DNA of 64,000 bases from Albimonas sp963977235 (GTDB taxonomy: Bacteria; Pseudomonadota; Alphaproteobacteria; Rhodobacterales; Rhodobacteraceae). A program made the position numbers and the translations under genes. The DNA is taken from assembly GCF_963977235.1 (NCBI RefSeq), contig NZ_CAXBOD010000002.1:248001-312000 (forward strand). Reading direction: 5' to 3'. Of this stretch, positions 16,714 to 23,516 are shown one piece after another; the first letter of the stretch is position 1; each line of letters starts with the position of its first letter. The notes beneath the pieces were generated by a model. It had not been told where the DNA came from, searched no databases, and worked only from the letters and a program-made list of their open reading frames with translations.

Positions 16714-17532
16714 TCAGGCCGCGATCAGGGCGGCGAGCGTCAGCAGGGCCGCGATCTCGGCCGCCTGCTCCATCGCGCCGAGCCCGTCGCCGGTGTACCC
16801 GCCCAGCCGCCGCACCAGCCGCCACAGCACCAGCGCTCCCGCCGCATAGGCGACCGCGAGCGCGGCCAGCCCCGCCCAGCCCGCCGCCCCCGCGCAGAGC
16901 AGGATCGCGAGAAGAACCGAGGCCGGGAACACGCCCGCCGGCGTCCCGGCCGCGACGGTTGCCGCCGCGCCCGAGGTCCGCGCATAGGCCGCAAAGCGGA
17001 TCGCGGGGATCATCGCCGCCCGCCCGGCGGCATGCGCGGCGATCAGCGCGGCGAACCCCTCCAGCGGCGCCAGCGCGCTCAACGCCCCCGCGCGGGCCAA
17101 CAGACTCAGTCCCAGGCCCGCCGCGCCATAGGCCCCGATGCGGCTGTCGCGCATGATCTCGAGCGCCCGCTCGCGGGTGAAGCCGCCGCCCAGCCCGTCG
17201 AGCGTGTCCGACAGCCCGTCCTCATGCAAGGCGCCGGTCAGCGCCATGCCGGCGGCCAGCGCCAGAGCGGCGGCGGCGAGCGGGGGCAGGATTGTCGCGG
17301 CCGCCGCGAAGACCGCCCCCGAGAGCGCCCCCGCCAGCGCCCCCGCCGCAGGGAACCAGCGCGCCGCCTGCGCCAGCCGGTCGGGCCCGTAACCCGCGGC
17401 CGCGGACGGGATCGGCAGCCGGGTGAGGAACTGCAGCGCATAGAGGAGGAGCGAGGCTTCTTCGCGCAGCCGCGCGAGGGCAGCCGGTCGCGGGGCGGCG
17501 TTCTGGGGATCGGGATCCTGGGGGTCGGACAT
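16714..17532 (-). CDS. cobS: Adenosylcobinamide-GDP ribazoletransferase
   Basis: 272 residues, polytopic membrane protein. The diagnostic acidic motif GALHEDGLSDTLDGLGGG lies near residue 100, followed by RALEIMRDSRIGAYG. It joins adenosylcobinamide-GDP and alpha-ribazole to give adenosylcobalamin at the inner membrane. The ATG at 17532 has GGAGG immediately upstream; the open frame beyond it is not protein-like. It heads the leftward cobS-cobC pair and faces the rightward PNPOx-cbiD-cobK genes. Confidence 0.93.
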   Translation of the reverse strand: MSDPQDPDPQNAAPRPAALARLREEASLLLYALQFLTRLPIPSAAAGYGPDRLAQAARWFPAAGALAGALSGAVFAAAATILPPLAAAALALAAGMALTGALHEDGLSDTLDGLGGGFTRERALEIMRDSRIGAYGAAGLGLSLLARAGALSALAPLEGFAALIAAHAAGRAAMIPAIRFAAYARTSGAAATVAAGTPAGVFPASVLLAILLCAGAAGWAGLAALAVAYAAGALVLWRLVRRLGGYTGDGLGAMEQAAEIAALLTLAALIAA

Positions 17533-17631
17533 GGGGCCTCCGGCGTCTGCGCCCTTCTCTAGCAGCCGCCGCGCCCCGCGCCACCCCGGCTCGGGCCCGC
17601 GCGCCCGGCGCGCGTCGCCTCGCGGCCGTGG

Positions 17632-17689
17632 CGGGGTCGGCGGGCGGGCGTCCCGTCCCGCGCAGCGGGGCGGCAGCGCCCGTCGACCC
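17632..17689 (-). repeat. REP-like palindromic repeat, copy D
   Basis: Inverted relative to copies A-C; reads CGGGGTCGGCGGGCGGGC ... CGCCCGTCGACCC. Inner segment CCCGTCCCGCGCAGCGGGGCGG. It lies in the divergent region between cobS and the PNPOx-like gene. No cobalamin riboswitch was recognised there. Confidence 0.75.
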
Positions 17690-17764
17690 GCGCCGGCTGG
17701 CGCGCGGCGCGCGCCTCGCCTAGTCTCCCCAAGCCGACCCCGCGTATCGCTCAAGGATCCCGCC

Positions 17765-18358
17765 ATGCCCTTCTACGACCCGAAGATGCGCGAGCTTCAG
17801 GACCGCTACGAAGGTCGCGCCGTGGCCGACCGCCTCGAACAGGTCCGCCGCCACGACGAATTCACCGAGGCTGACCGGGCGATGATCGCCCAGGCCCCGT
17901 TCTTCTTCCTTGCGACATATTCCGAGACCTCGGTCGACTGCTCGTTCAAGGGCGGCGCTCCGGGCTTCGTGCGCGTGACCGGTCCGAGCACGCTGGAGTT
18001 TCCCGACTACGACGGCAACCGCATGTACCGCTCGCTCGGCAACATCGCCGCCAGCGGCCGCTGCGGCCTGCTGTTCATCCGCCTCGACGGCGCGCGCTTC
18101 GACGGCTCCGCCGCGCGCATGCGCCTGTCGGGACGCGCCGAGGTCGACGACAGCCCCGAGGCGGTCGCCGGCCTCCCCGGCGCCCGCCGCCTGGTGCGCG
18201 TGACCGCCGAGCACATCTTTCCCAACTGCCCCCGCTACATCCCCACCATGGGCGCCGCCGAGCCCTCGCCCCACGCCCCTAGACCCGGCCACACGCCCCC
18301 CGAAGCGGCCTGGAAGTCGGCCGACTGGATGCGCGACCTCTTCGAGACCGAGGGCTGA
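17765..18358 (+). CDS. Pyridoxamine 5'-phosphate oxidase-like flavoprotein
   Basis: 197 residues with the split-barrel PNPOx-like core: FFLATYSETSVDCSFKGGAPGFVRV, FPDYDGNRMYRSLGNI and CGLLFIRLDG. The C-terminus has HIFPNCPRYIP and a short W-K-S-x-D-W tail. It binds FMN or F420-like cofactors and its reaction is not known. It is not PdxH, which has different signature residues. It ends eight bases before cbiD, so it is probably co-transcribed with the cobalamin genes. That position suggests a flavin-dependent step or cofactor handling in corrin synthesis. Confidence 0.85.
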   Translation: MPFYDPKMRELQDRYEGRAVADRLEQVRRHDEFTEADRAMIAQAPFFFLATYSETSVDCSFKGGAPGFVRVTGPSTLEFPDYDGNRMYRSLGNIAASGRCGLLFIRLDGARFDGSAARMRLSGRAEVDDSPEAVAGLPGARRLVRVTAEHIFPNCPRYIPTMGAAEPSPHAPRPGHTPPEAAWKSADWMRDLFETEG

Positions 18359-18366
18359 GGCCGACG

Positions 18367-19494
18367 ATGGCCGCCCCGCCCGACCGCTCCCACGCCCCGC
18401 CCGCCGACGCTCCGGCCGAGGGCGCGAGGCTGCGCACCGGCTTCACCACCGGCGCCTGCGCGACGGCGGCGGCAAAGGCGGCCTGGCGGGCGCTGCTGGG
18501 CGGCGGCTGGGTCGACCCCTCGGTCATCGTCCTGCCACGGGGCGCCACCGCGCGCTTCGCGCTCGAGGAACGCAGCCTCGCGGCCGATCACGCCGCGGCC
18601 GGTGTGCGCAAGGACGCCGGCGACGATCCCGACGTGACCCATGGCGCGCTGATCCGGGCGCGGGTGCGCCGCGGCGCGCCGGGCTCGGGCGTGCGCTTTC
18701 GCGCGGGGCCCGGCGTCGGCACGGTCACGCGGCCGGGCCTGCCGATCCCCCCCGGCGAGCCCGCCATCAACCCCGTTCCCCGCCGGATGATCGAGGAGGC
18801 CATCGCCGAGGTCTCGGCCGAGCTCGCCGAGCCGCCCGACGCGGAGGTCGAGATCTCGGTCCCCGGCGGCGAAGCGCTGGCGCTCAGGACCTGGAATCCC
18901 CGGCTCGGCATCGTCGGGGGGATATCGATCCTGGGCACCACCGGCATCGTGCGGCCCTATTCCTGCGCGGCCTGGATCGCCTCGATCCACCGCGGGGTGG
19001 ACGTGGCGCGGGCGGCGGGGCTCGCCCACGTGGTCGGCGCGACCGGCGCCTCGTCGGAGGCCGCGGCCCGGGCGCGCTTCGATCTGCCCGAGCATGCCTG
19101 CCTCGACATGGGCGATTTCGCGGGCGGGCTGCTGAAATATCTCGCCCGGCACCCGGTGTCGCGGCTGACGCTGGCGGGCGGTGCGGCCAAGCTCGCCAAG
19201 CTGGGGCAGGGGGCGATGGACCTGCATTCCTCGCGCAGCCAGGTGGATTTTGCGCGGCTCGCCGATCTCGCCGCCGGCGCGGGGCTGGCGGGGGGCGGGC
19301 GGATCGCCGAGGCCAACACCGTGCTGCAGGCCCTGCAGGAGGCGGGGCCGGAGGCGCCGAGGCTGGCCGAGGCCATCGGGCGCTCGGCGGCGCGCGTGGC
19401 GCGCGCGACGCTGGGACGGGCGCCCGTGGCGGTCGACGTGCTGGTCTGCGACAGATCGGGCGCGCCGCTGGCCTTCGTCGAGGCCGCGGCTTGA
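18367..19494 (+). CDS. cbiD: Cobalt-precorrin-5B (C1)-methyltransferase
   Basis: 375 residues. The CbiD signature is seen at the N-terminus (LRTGFTTGACATAAAKAAW). Further matches are KDAGDDPDVTHG, INPVPRRMI, NPRLGIVGGISILGTTGIV and DFAGGLLKYLARHPV. It methylates C1 of the corrin ring using S-adenosylmethionine in the early-cobalt-type branch. The first 18 residues are a Pro-rich extra. It follows the PNPOx gene by eight bases and is followed by cobK. Confidence 0.94.
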   Translation: MAAPPDRSHAPPADAPAEGARLRTGFTTGACATAAAKAAWRALLGGGWVDPSVIVLPRGATARFALEERSLAADHAAAGVRKDAGDDPDVTHGALIRARVRRGAPGSGVRFRAGPGVGTVTRPGLPIPPGEPAINPVPRRMIEEAIAEVSAELAEPPDAEVEISVPGGEALALRTWNPRLGIVGGISILGTTGIVRPYSCAAWIASIHRGVDVARAAGLAHVVGATGASSEAAARARFDLPEHACLDMGDFAGGLLKYLARHPVSRLTLAGGAAKLAKLGQGAMDLHSSRSQVDFARLADLAAGAGLAGGGRIAEANTVLQALQEAGPEAPRLAEAIGRSAARVARATLGRAPVAVDVLVCDRSGAPLAFVEAAA

Positions 19495-19504
19495 CCACTC
19501 CCGC

Positions 19505-19537
19505 GCCAGCGCCAGCGCCAGCGCCAGCGCCAGCGCC
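19505..19537 (+). repeat. Hexanucleotide repeat (GCCAGC)5
   Basis: Five perfect GCCAGC units plus GCC, ten bases after the cbiD stop and before the palindrome at 19565. Confidence 0.9.
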
Positions 19538-19564
19538 CCGGCGCCGGACGTCGCGCCCGTGGGC

Positions 19565-19629
19565 GGCCCCTCGCCGCCCGGCCGCGCCCCCCACCCGCCC
19601 ACCCGGGCGCGCCCGGTCGGCGAGGGGCC
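19565..19629. repeat. Palindrome-flanked G-quadruplex motif, copy 1
   Basis: A perfect 12-bp inverted repeat, GGCCCCTCGCCG (19565-19576) with CGGCGAGGGGCC (19618-19629). The loop on the minus strand carries GGGTGGGCGGGTGGGGGG (19604-19587), four G-tracts with one-base loops. The loop core from 19587 to 19613 is repeated at 39020-39046. Lies between cbiD and cobK. Confidence 0.75.
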
Positions 19630-19653
19630 TTGCCGGGCGCAGGGGCGCGCTCC

Positions 19654-20433
19654 GTGCCGACTGATCCGCCAAGACTGCTGGTGCTGGCCGGCACAGCCGA
19701 GGGGCGCGAGACGCTCGAGGCCCTTGCGCCCCTGGTCGCGGCGGGCCGCCTGCAGGCGATCGCCTCGCTCGCCGGCGCCACGCGATCTCCGCGGACGCTG
19801 CCGGTCGAGACCCGGGTCGGCGGTTTCGGCGGGGCCGAGGGCCTTGCGCGGTTCCTGCAGGCCGAGCGGATCGACGCCCTGCTCGACGCGACCCACCCGT
19901 TCGCCGCCCGGATCAGCGCCAACGCCGCCGCGGCCAGCGCCGCGGCCAGGGTGCCGCGCGCGCAACTGCGCCGCCCCGGCTGGACAGGCCCGGCCCGTCG
20001 CTTCCCCGACCTCGCCGCGGCGCTGGCCGCGGCCCCTGCCGGCGCGGTGATGCTCGCGGCCACCGGGCGCGGCTCGGCGCCGCTCCTCGCCGTGCGCCCG
20101 GACCTGACGATCCTCCTGCGCGTCGCCGAGCCCGGGCCCGAGATCCCCGGCGTCGAGACCCTGGTCGCCCGCCCCCCCCACCGGGCGGAGGCGGATCGCG
20201 CGTTGATGCTGGATCGCAGGATCACCCATCTGCTGGCCCGCGACTCAGGCGGCGCCGAGGTCGTCAAGCTGGAGGTCGCCCGCGCCCTGGGGATCGAGAT
20301 CCTGCTGGCCGAACAGCCTCCCGCCCAGCCCGGCCCCGTCCTCGCCGATGCGCTTGAGGCGCTGGCCTGGGCCCACGCGACCCTGGGCCTCCCGCGCCAG
20401 CCCTCTCCCCGGTCGCGACCCGGCCCGCCCTGA
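19654..20433 (+). CDS. cobK: Precorrin-6A / cobalt-precorrin-6A reductase
   Basis: 259 residues. The NADPH-binding N-terminus is LLVLAGTAEGRETLEAL; further matches are GGFGGAEGLARFL, DATHPFAARIS, MLAATGRGSA and the C-terminal HLLARDSGGAEVVKLEVA-like segment. It reduces the C18-C19 double bond of precorrin-6A. GTG 19654 is chosen as the start because AGGGGC lies upstream; a TTG at 19630 is the alternative. It is third in the rightward cobalamin unit, separated from cbiD by repeats. Confidence 0.9.
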   Translation: MPTDPPRLLVLAGTAEGRETLEALAPLVAAGRLQAIASLAGATRSPRTLPVETRVGGFGGAEGLARFLQAERIDALLDATHPFAARISANAAAASAAARVPRAQLRRPGWTGPARRFPDLAAALAAAPAGAVMLAATGRGSAPLLAVRPDLTILLRVAEPGPEIPGVETLVARPPHRAEADRALMLDRRITHLLARDSGGAEVVKLEVARALGIEILLAEQPPAQPGPVLADALEALAWAHATLGLPRQPSPRSRPGPP

Positions 20434-20489
20434 CGGGGTCGGCGGGCGGGCGTCCCGTCCGCGCAGCGGGCGGCAGCGCCCGTCGACCC
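20434..20489 (-). repeat. REP-like palindromic repeat, copy E
   Basis: Begins at the cobK stop. Almost identical to copy D: CGGGGTCGGCGGGCGGGC ... CGCCCGTCGACCC, with inner CGTCCGCGCAGCGGGCGG. It sits between the convergent cobK and HPr genes and may end both transcripts. Confidence 0.75.
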
Positions 20490-20494
20490 AGCGC

Positions 20495-20773
20495 CTACTC
20501 GCCCTCGCCGAAGCGGCCGGAGACGAGCCTCTCCAGCGCCTCCATCAACTGCTCCGCCGCGGGGCCCGAGGTCTCGACCTCGATCTCCTCGCCCTGGGCC
20601 GCGGCGAGCATCATCAGACCCATGATCGAATCGCCCGAGACCTCCATCCCGTCGCGCCGCACGAAGGCGCGGGCGTCATGAGATTCGACCACATTCACGA
20701 ACTGGGCCGACGCGCGCGCGTGCAGACCCTTGCGGTTGACGATCGCCAACCGCCGCGCCGTCGCGGCGGTCAC
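20495..20773 (-). CDS. HPr phosphocarrier protein
   Basis: 92 residues. The active-site His is residue 18 in NRKGLHARAS and the regulatory Ser is residue 49 in GDSIMGLMML, so both phosphorylation sites are present. It carries phosphate from EI to EIIA(Man) and is the substrate of HprK. GTG start at 20773, four bases after the EIIA stop. No sugar permease is encoded here, so this is a regulatory PTS. Confidence 0.93.
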   Translation of the reverse strand: MTAATARRLAIVNRKGLHARASAQFVNVVESHDARAFVRRDGMEVSGDSIMGLMMLAAAQGEEIEVETSGPAAEQLMEALERLVSGRFGEGE

Positions 20774-20777
20774 CGGC

Positions 20778-21191
20778 TCAGGCCCGCATCCGGCGGCGCG
20801 CGGCGAGGATTCCGCCGGCGCTGTCGAGGTATTTCCGCGCCGCCACCAGCGCATGGTCCACCGCCTCGTCCATCGGCATCTCCCGGCATTTCGCCAGCTT
20901 CACCAGCAGGGGGAGATTGGCGCCGTAGACAACCTCGGCCCGGGAGCGCGAGAGCGCCCCCATCGCCAGGTTCGAGGGGCTGCCCCCGAACATGTCGGTG
21001 ATCAGAACCACCCCGTCGCCGCAGTCGACCTCCTCGGCCGCCGCGTCGACCTCTGCCTGTCGGGCGCGCAGATCGTCCTGCGGCCAGATGCCGATCGCGC
21101 GGGCCCGCTCCAGCGGGCCGACCACGTGCTCGGCGGCCGCCAGAAGCTCCGCCGCCAGGCCGCCATGGGCCACGATCACCAGTCCGATCAT
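20778..21191 (-). CDS. PTS EIIA component, mannose family
   Basis: 137 residues. The phosphorylated His is residue 9 in MIGLVIVAHGG. GDGVVLITDMFGGSPSNLAM is the conserved EIIA(Man) loop. It accepts phosphate from HPr; without a cognate IIBC it is thought to act as a sensor, probably on the ChvG/ChvI or carbon-nitrogen circuitry. The start at 21191 gives the normal N-terminus. The open frame upstream is an extension without homology. It lies between rapZ and HPr in the usual alphaproteobacterial order. Confidence 0.93.
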   Translation of the reverse strand: MIGLVIVAHGGLAAELLAAAEHVVGPLERARAIGIWPQDDLRARQAEVDAAAEEVDCGDGVVLITDMFGGSPSNLAMGALSRSRAEVVYGANLPLLVKLAKCREMPMDEAVDHALVAARKYLDSAGGILAARRRMRA

Positions 21192-21417
21192 GCCGCGCAC
21201 CCCCGCGCGGCCGCCTTCGTCGTCATGCTTGCCTCCCGAGCGCCGCGCCCCTGACGCGGCCTTCCCCTGACGCGCCTCGCGCCGACCCTCGGCGACGCGG
21301 CGCTTCCGTTGCGCGTGACTTCTTCCGCGGCCGCCGCCGCCCATGCCTGGACCCGCATCGCGCCGCCCCCGGCGCCCGCAGAGCCCGGTTCGGCGGGCGA
21401 GAGGGCCTCTCTCGCCC

Positions 21418-22365
21418 TCATGCCGCCGTCCGGTCGAGTTCACGGTGGCGCACCGCCGCCGGCCAGCCGGCCGCGGCGAGGCGCGCCGCGAGGTCCTCGG
21501 CCACCGCCACCGACCGGTGACGACCGCCCGAGCACCCCAGGGCCATACAGTAATAGGCCTTACCTTCGCGTCTATAGGCCGGCAGCAGCAGCAGCGTAAG
21601 TTCGCTCACCCGCTCGACGAATGCGGCGTAGAGGGGATCGCGGCGCACATGCCCGGCCACCGCGGGGTCGCGTCCGGTCAGGGGGCGCAGGGCCTTCTCC
21701 CAGTGCGGATTGGCCAGGAACCGGCAGTCGATCACCGTGTCGGCCTCGCGCGGGGCGCCGCGCTTGAAGCTGAACGACTGGATCGACAGCGACAGGCTGC
21801 GCTGCGCCCCCGGCGCGGCCAGGGGAGCGAGGCGCGCCTTGAGGTCGTGGGGCGAAAGATCAGTGGTGTCGAGCACCAGATCCGCCCGCTCGCGCACCGG
21901 CCACAGCAGGTCCCGCTCACGCGCCAGCCCCGCCTCGGGGCTGTCGTCGGGGGCCAGCGGGTGGCGGCGGCGGGTGGTCTTGAACCGGTCGAGCAGCGCG
22001 GGATCGGCGCAGTCGAGGAAGATCATCGTCGGCGCCAGGTCCCCGCGGGCCCGCAGCGCGTCGAGCCGCGCCAGCAGCGCCGGCGCCGAGAACCCGCGCG
22101 TGCGCACATCGAGCCCCAGCGCCACCGGGCGGAGATCGCGCGGCTCGGCGCCGCTTTCGGGAAACAGCCGCTCGATGAAGCTCAGCGGCAGGTTGTCGAT
22201 CGCCTCGAAGCCCATGTCCTCGAGCACGCGGATCGCGGTCGAGTTTCCGGCCCCGCTCATCCCGGTGACGAGGACAAGCGGGATCGGGGCGCGGTCCGCG
22301 CCGGCATCGCCCTCGCCGGAGGCGTCGGGGCGGTCTTGGGAATCGGAGCCGTCAGCCGGGATCAT
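21418..22365 (-). CDS. rapZ: RapZ/YvcJ-family nucleotide-binding protein with altered Walker A
   Basis: 315 residues from the ATG at 22365. N-terminal P-loop domain: VLVTGMSGAGNSTAIRVLED, then GFEAIDNLPLSFIERLFP. C-terminal domain: ADTVIDCRFLANPHWE and LGCSGGRHRSVAVAE. In E. coli, RapZ binds small RNAs and guides RNase E. Family P-loops normally read G-x-S-G-x-G-K-S; here residue 41 is Asn (codon AAC). That should weaken nucleotide binding. The N-terminal 27 residues are disordered and the start is uncertain, since the frame is open to 22602. Confidence 0.9.
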   Translation of the reverse strand: MIPADGSDSQDRPDASGEGDAGADRAPIPLVLVTGMSGAGNSTAIRVLEDMGFEAIDNLPLSFIERLFPESGAEPRDLRPVALGLDVRTRGFSAPALLARLDALRARGDLAPTMIFLDCADPALLDRFKTTRRRHPLAPDDSPEAGLARERDLLWPVRERADLVLDTTDLSPHDLKARLAPLAAPGAQRSLSLSIQSFSFKRGAPREADTVIDCRFLANPHWEKALRPLTGRDPAVAGHVRRDPLYAAFVERVSELTLLLLPAYRREGKAYYCMALGCSGGRHRSVAVAEDLAARLAAAGWPAAVRHRELDRTAA

Positions 22366-22691
22366 GCCGTGGGCCGTCGCGTCCTTGGATCTCGGGTCAT
22401 CGGCGCCCGAGGGGGCGCCTGCCTGGTCGGCGGCGCCATGAGGGCGCCGCAGGTTCGCTGCGTGGCGAGCATGCGCCGGGCCACGCGCCGGGGCAAGGGC
22501 GTGCCGCAGTGCGGCGCCGAAAATCGCGGAATGCGGCGCCCGCGTCGCGACCCGCGGTCCCGCACGACGGCCGCGCCGGCGCGCGAACCGTGCGTTCCGC
22601 ATCGCTCACGATCTCGCATGGCGTCCAGATAGGGGGGCGGGCGCCGCGGCGCCGCGAGGGTCAAGCGAAGGTGACAGGCGGTGAGCGCCGC
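22366..22691. other. Gap between hprK and rapZ
   Basis: 326 bases with no supported gene. The rapZ frame is open through most of it but the encoded Ala/Arg/His-rich sequence looks like non-coding GC-rich DNA. No promoter or hairpin stood out. Confidence 0.4.
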
Positions 22692-23516
22692 CTACGGGGC
22701 CCGTCGCCGGCCGCCGGCCAGCAGCAGCCCGAACAGCGCCGGGGCCGAGGGCGACAGGACCAGCGGCAGCTCGACCCCCAGCAGGGCCAGGCGACGCGGC
22801 GGGGGCAGTCGCTCGGGCTCGGGGGCCGACAGGTCGACGGCCACCACCAGCCGCGCCTCGGCGAGCGGGGGCAGGGCCAGCAGGCCCACCCCGCGCGCCT
22901 CGATCAGGCCGGCCAGCGCCACGGGGGCCGAGGCGCTCAGCCCCTGCGCCCCCGCCCGCACCCGGCAACGATCGTCGGCCACCAGCCGCGCCCCGCGGGA
23001 GATCAGCTCGAGCGCCAGCGAGGATTTGCCCGAGCCGGACGGGCCCAGGATCAGCGCCGCGACGATCCCCTGCGCGCTGTCGCCGCGCGTCGCCGTCTCG
23101 ACCGCGACGCAGGAGGCGTGAAGCGTGACGCACGGGTCGCCGTCCGCCCGCTCCGCGCCCCGATCCTGCAGGCGCGGTCGGGCCGCGCTCGCCTGCGCCG
23201 CGGCGGGGGAGAGGGGCAGGGGCGGCGGATCGCCGGGGCGAGGGCCGCCCGCGGGGGCGTCGGTTGGCAGGGGGGCGCCTGCGCCCGAACCAGGCGTGGC
23301 GCCTGCGGCCGGACCAGGCGTGGCGCCTGCGCCCGGACCTGGCGTGGCGCCTGCGCCGTCGAGAGGGTCGGCGCCCGAAGTCGGTCCCGCAACAGGCCGC
23401 TCGCCCAGGATCTGCGGCTGTCCCTCGCCCGGGGCGCCCGAACGGGCGGCGTCCGCCTCGGGTGTCGAGCCGGCCTCGGCCGCGCCCGCCGGGCCGGCGC
23501 CGCGGCGTCGCCTCAC
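22692..23516 (-). CDS. hprK: HPr kinase/phosphorylase, short alphaproteobacterial type with long N-terminal extension
   Basis: 274 residues. The catalytic core is only the last about 145: VTLHASCVAV, Walker A GPSGSGKSSLALEL and GARLVADDRC. The first about 128 residues are Ala/Gly/Pro-rich with 24-bp (8-residue) repeats around GAGATPGP. No internal Met exists and none of the Val codons before the P-loop is GTG, so the GTG at 23516, overlapping the chvG stop as GTGA, is the credible start. The core lacks the C-terminal part of Firmicute HprK, as usual here. It is expected to phosphorylate HPr on Ser49. The extension is odd for the family. Confidence 0.88.
   Translation of the reverse strand: MRRRRGAGPAGAAEAGSTPEADAARSGAPGEGQPQILGERPVAGPTSGADPLDGAGATPGPGAGATPGPAAGATPGSGAGAPLPTDAPAGGPRPGDPPPLPLSPAAAQASAARPRLQDRGAERADGDPCVTLHASCVAVETATRGDSAQGIVAALILGPSGSGKSSLALELISRGARLVADDRCRVRAGAQGLSASAPVALAGLIEARGVGLLALPPLAEARLVVAVDLSAPEPERLPPPRRLALLGVELPLVLSPSAPALFGLLLAGGRRRAP
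23274..23366 (-). repeat. 24-bp tandem repeat inside hprK
   Basis: Units begin GGCGCCTGCG at 23274, 23298, 23322 and 23346, exactly 24 bases apart, the last one partial. They encode the octapeptide-like GAGATPGP in the N-terminal extension of HprK. Confidence 0.9.

Noticed and set aside
17533..17764. Cobalamin riboswitch between cobS and the PNPOx gene
   Set aside because: No B12-box-like conserved segment could be recognised; the gap is mostly REP copy D.
22366..22602. N-terminal extension of RapZ to 22602
   Set aside because: Ala/Arg/His-rich sequence without homology, and no ribosome site; typical of non-coding GC-rich DNA.
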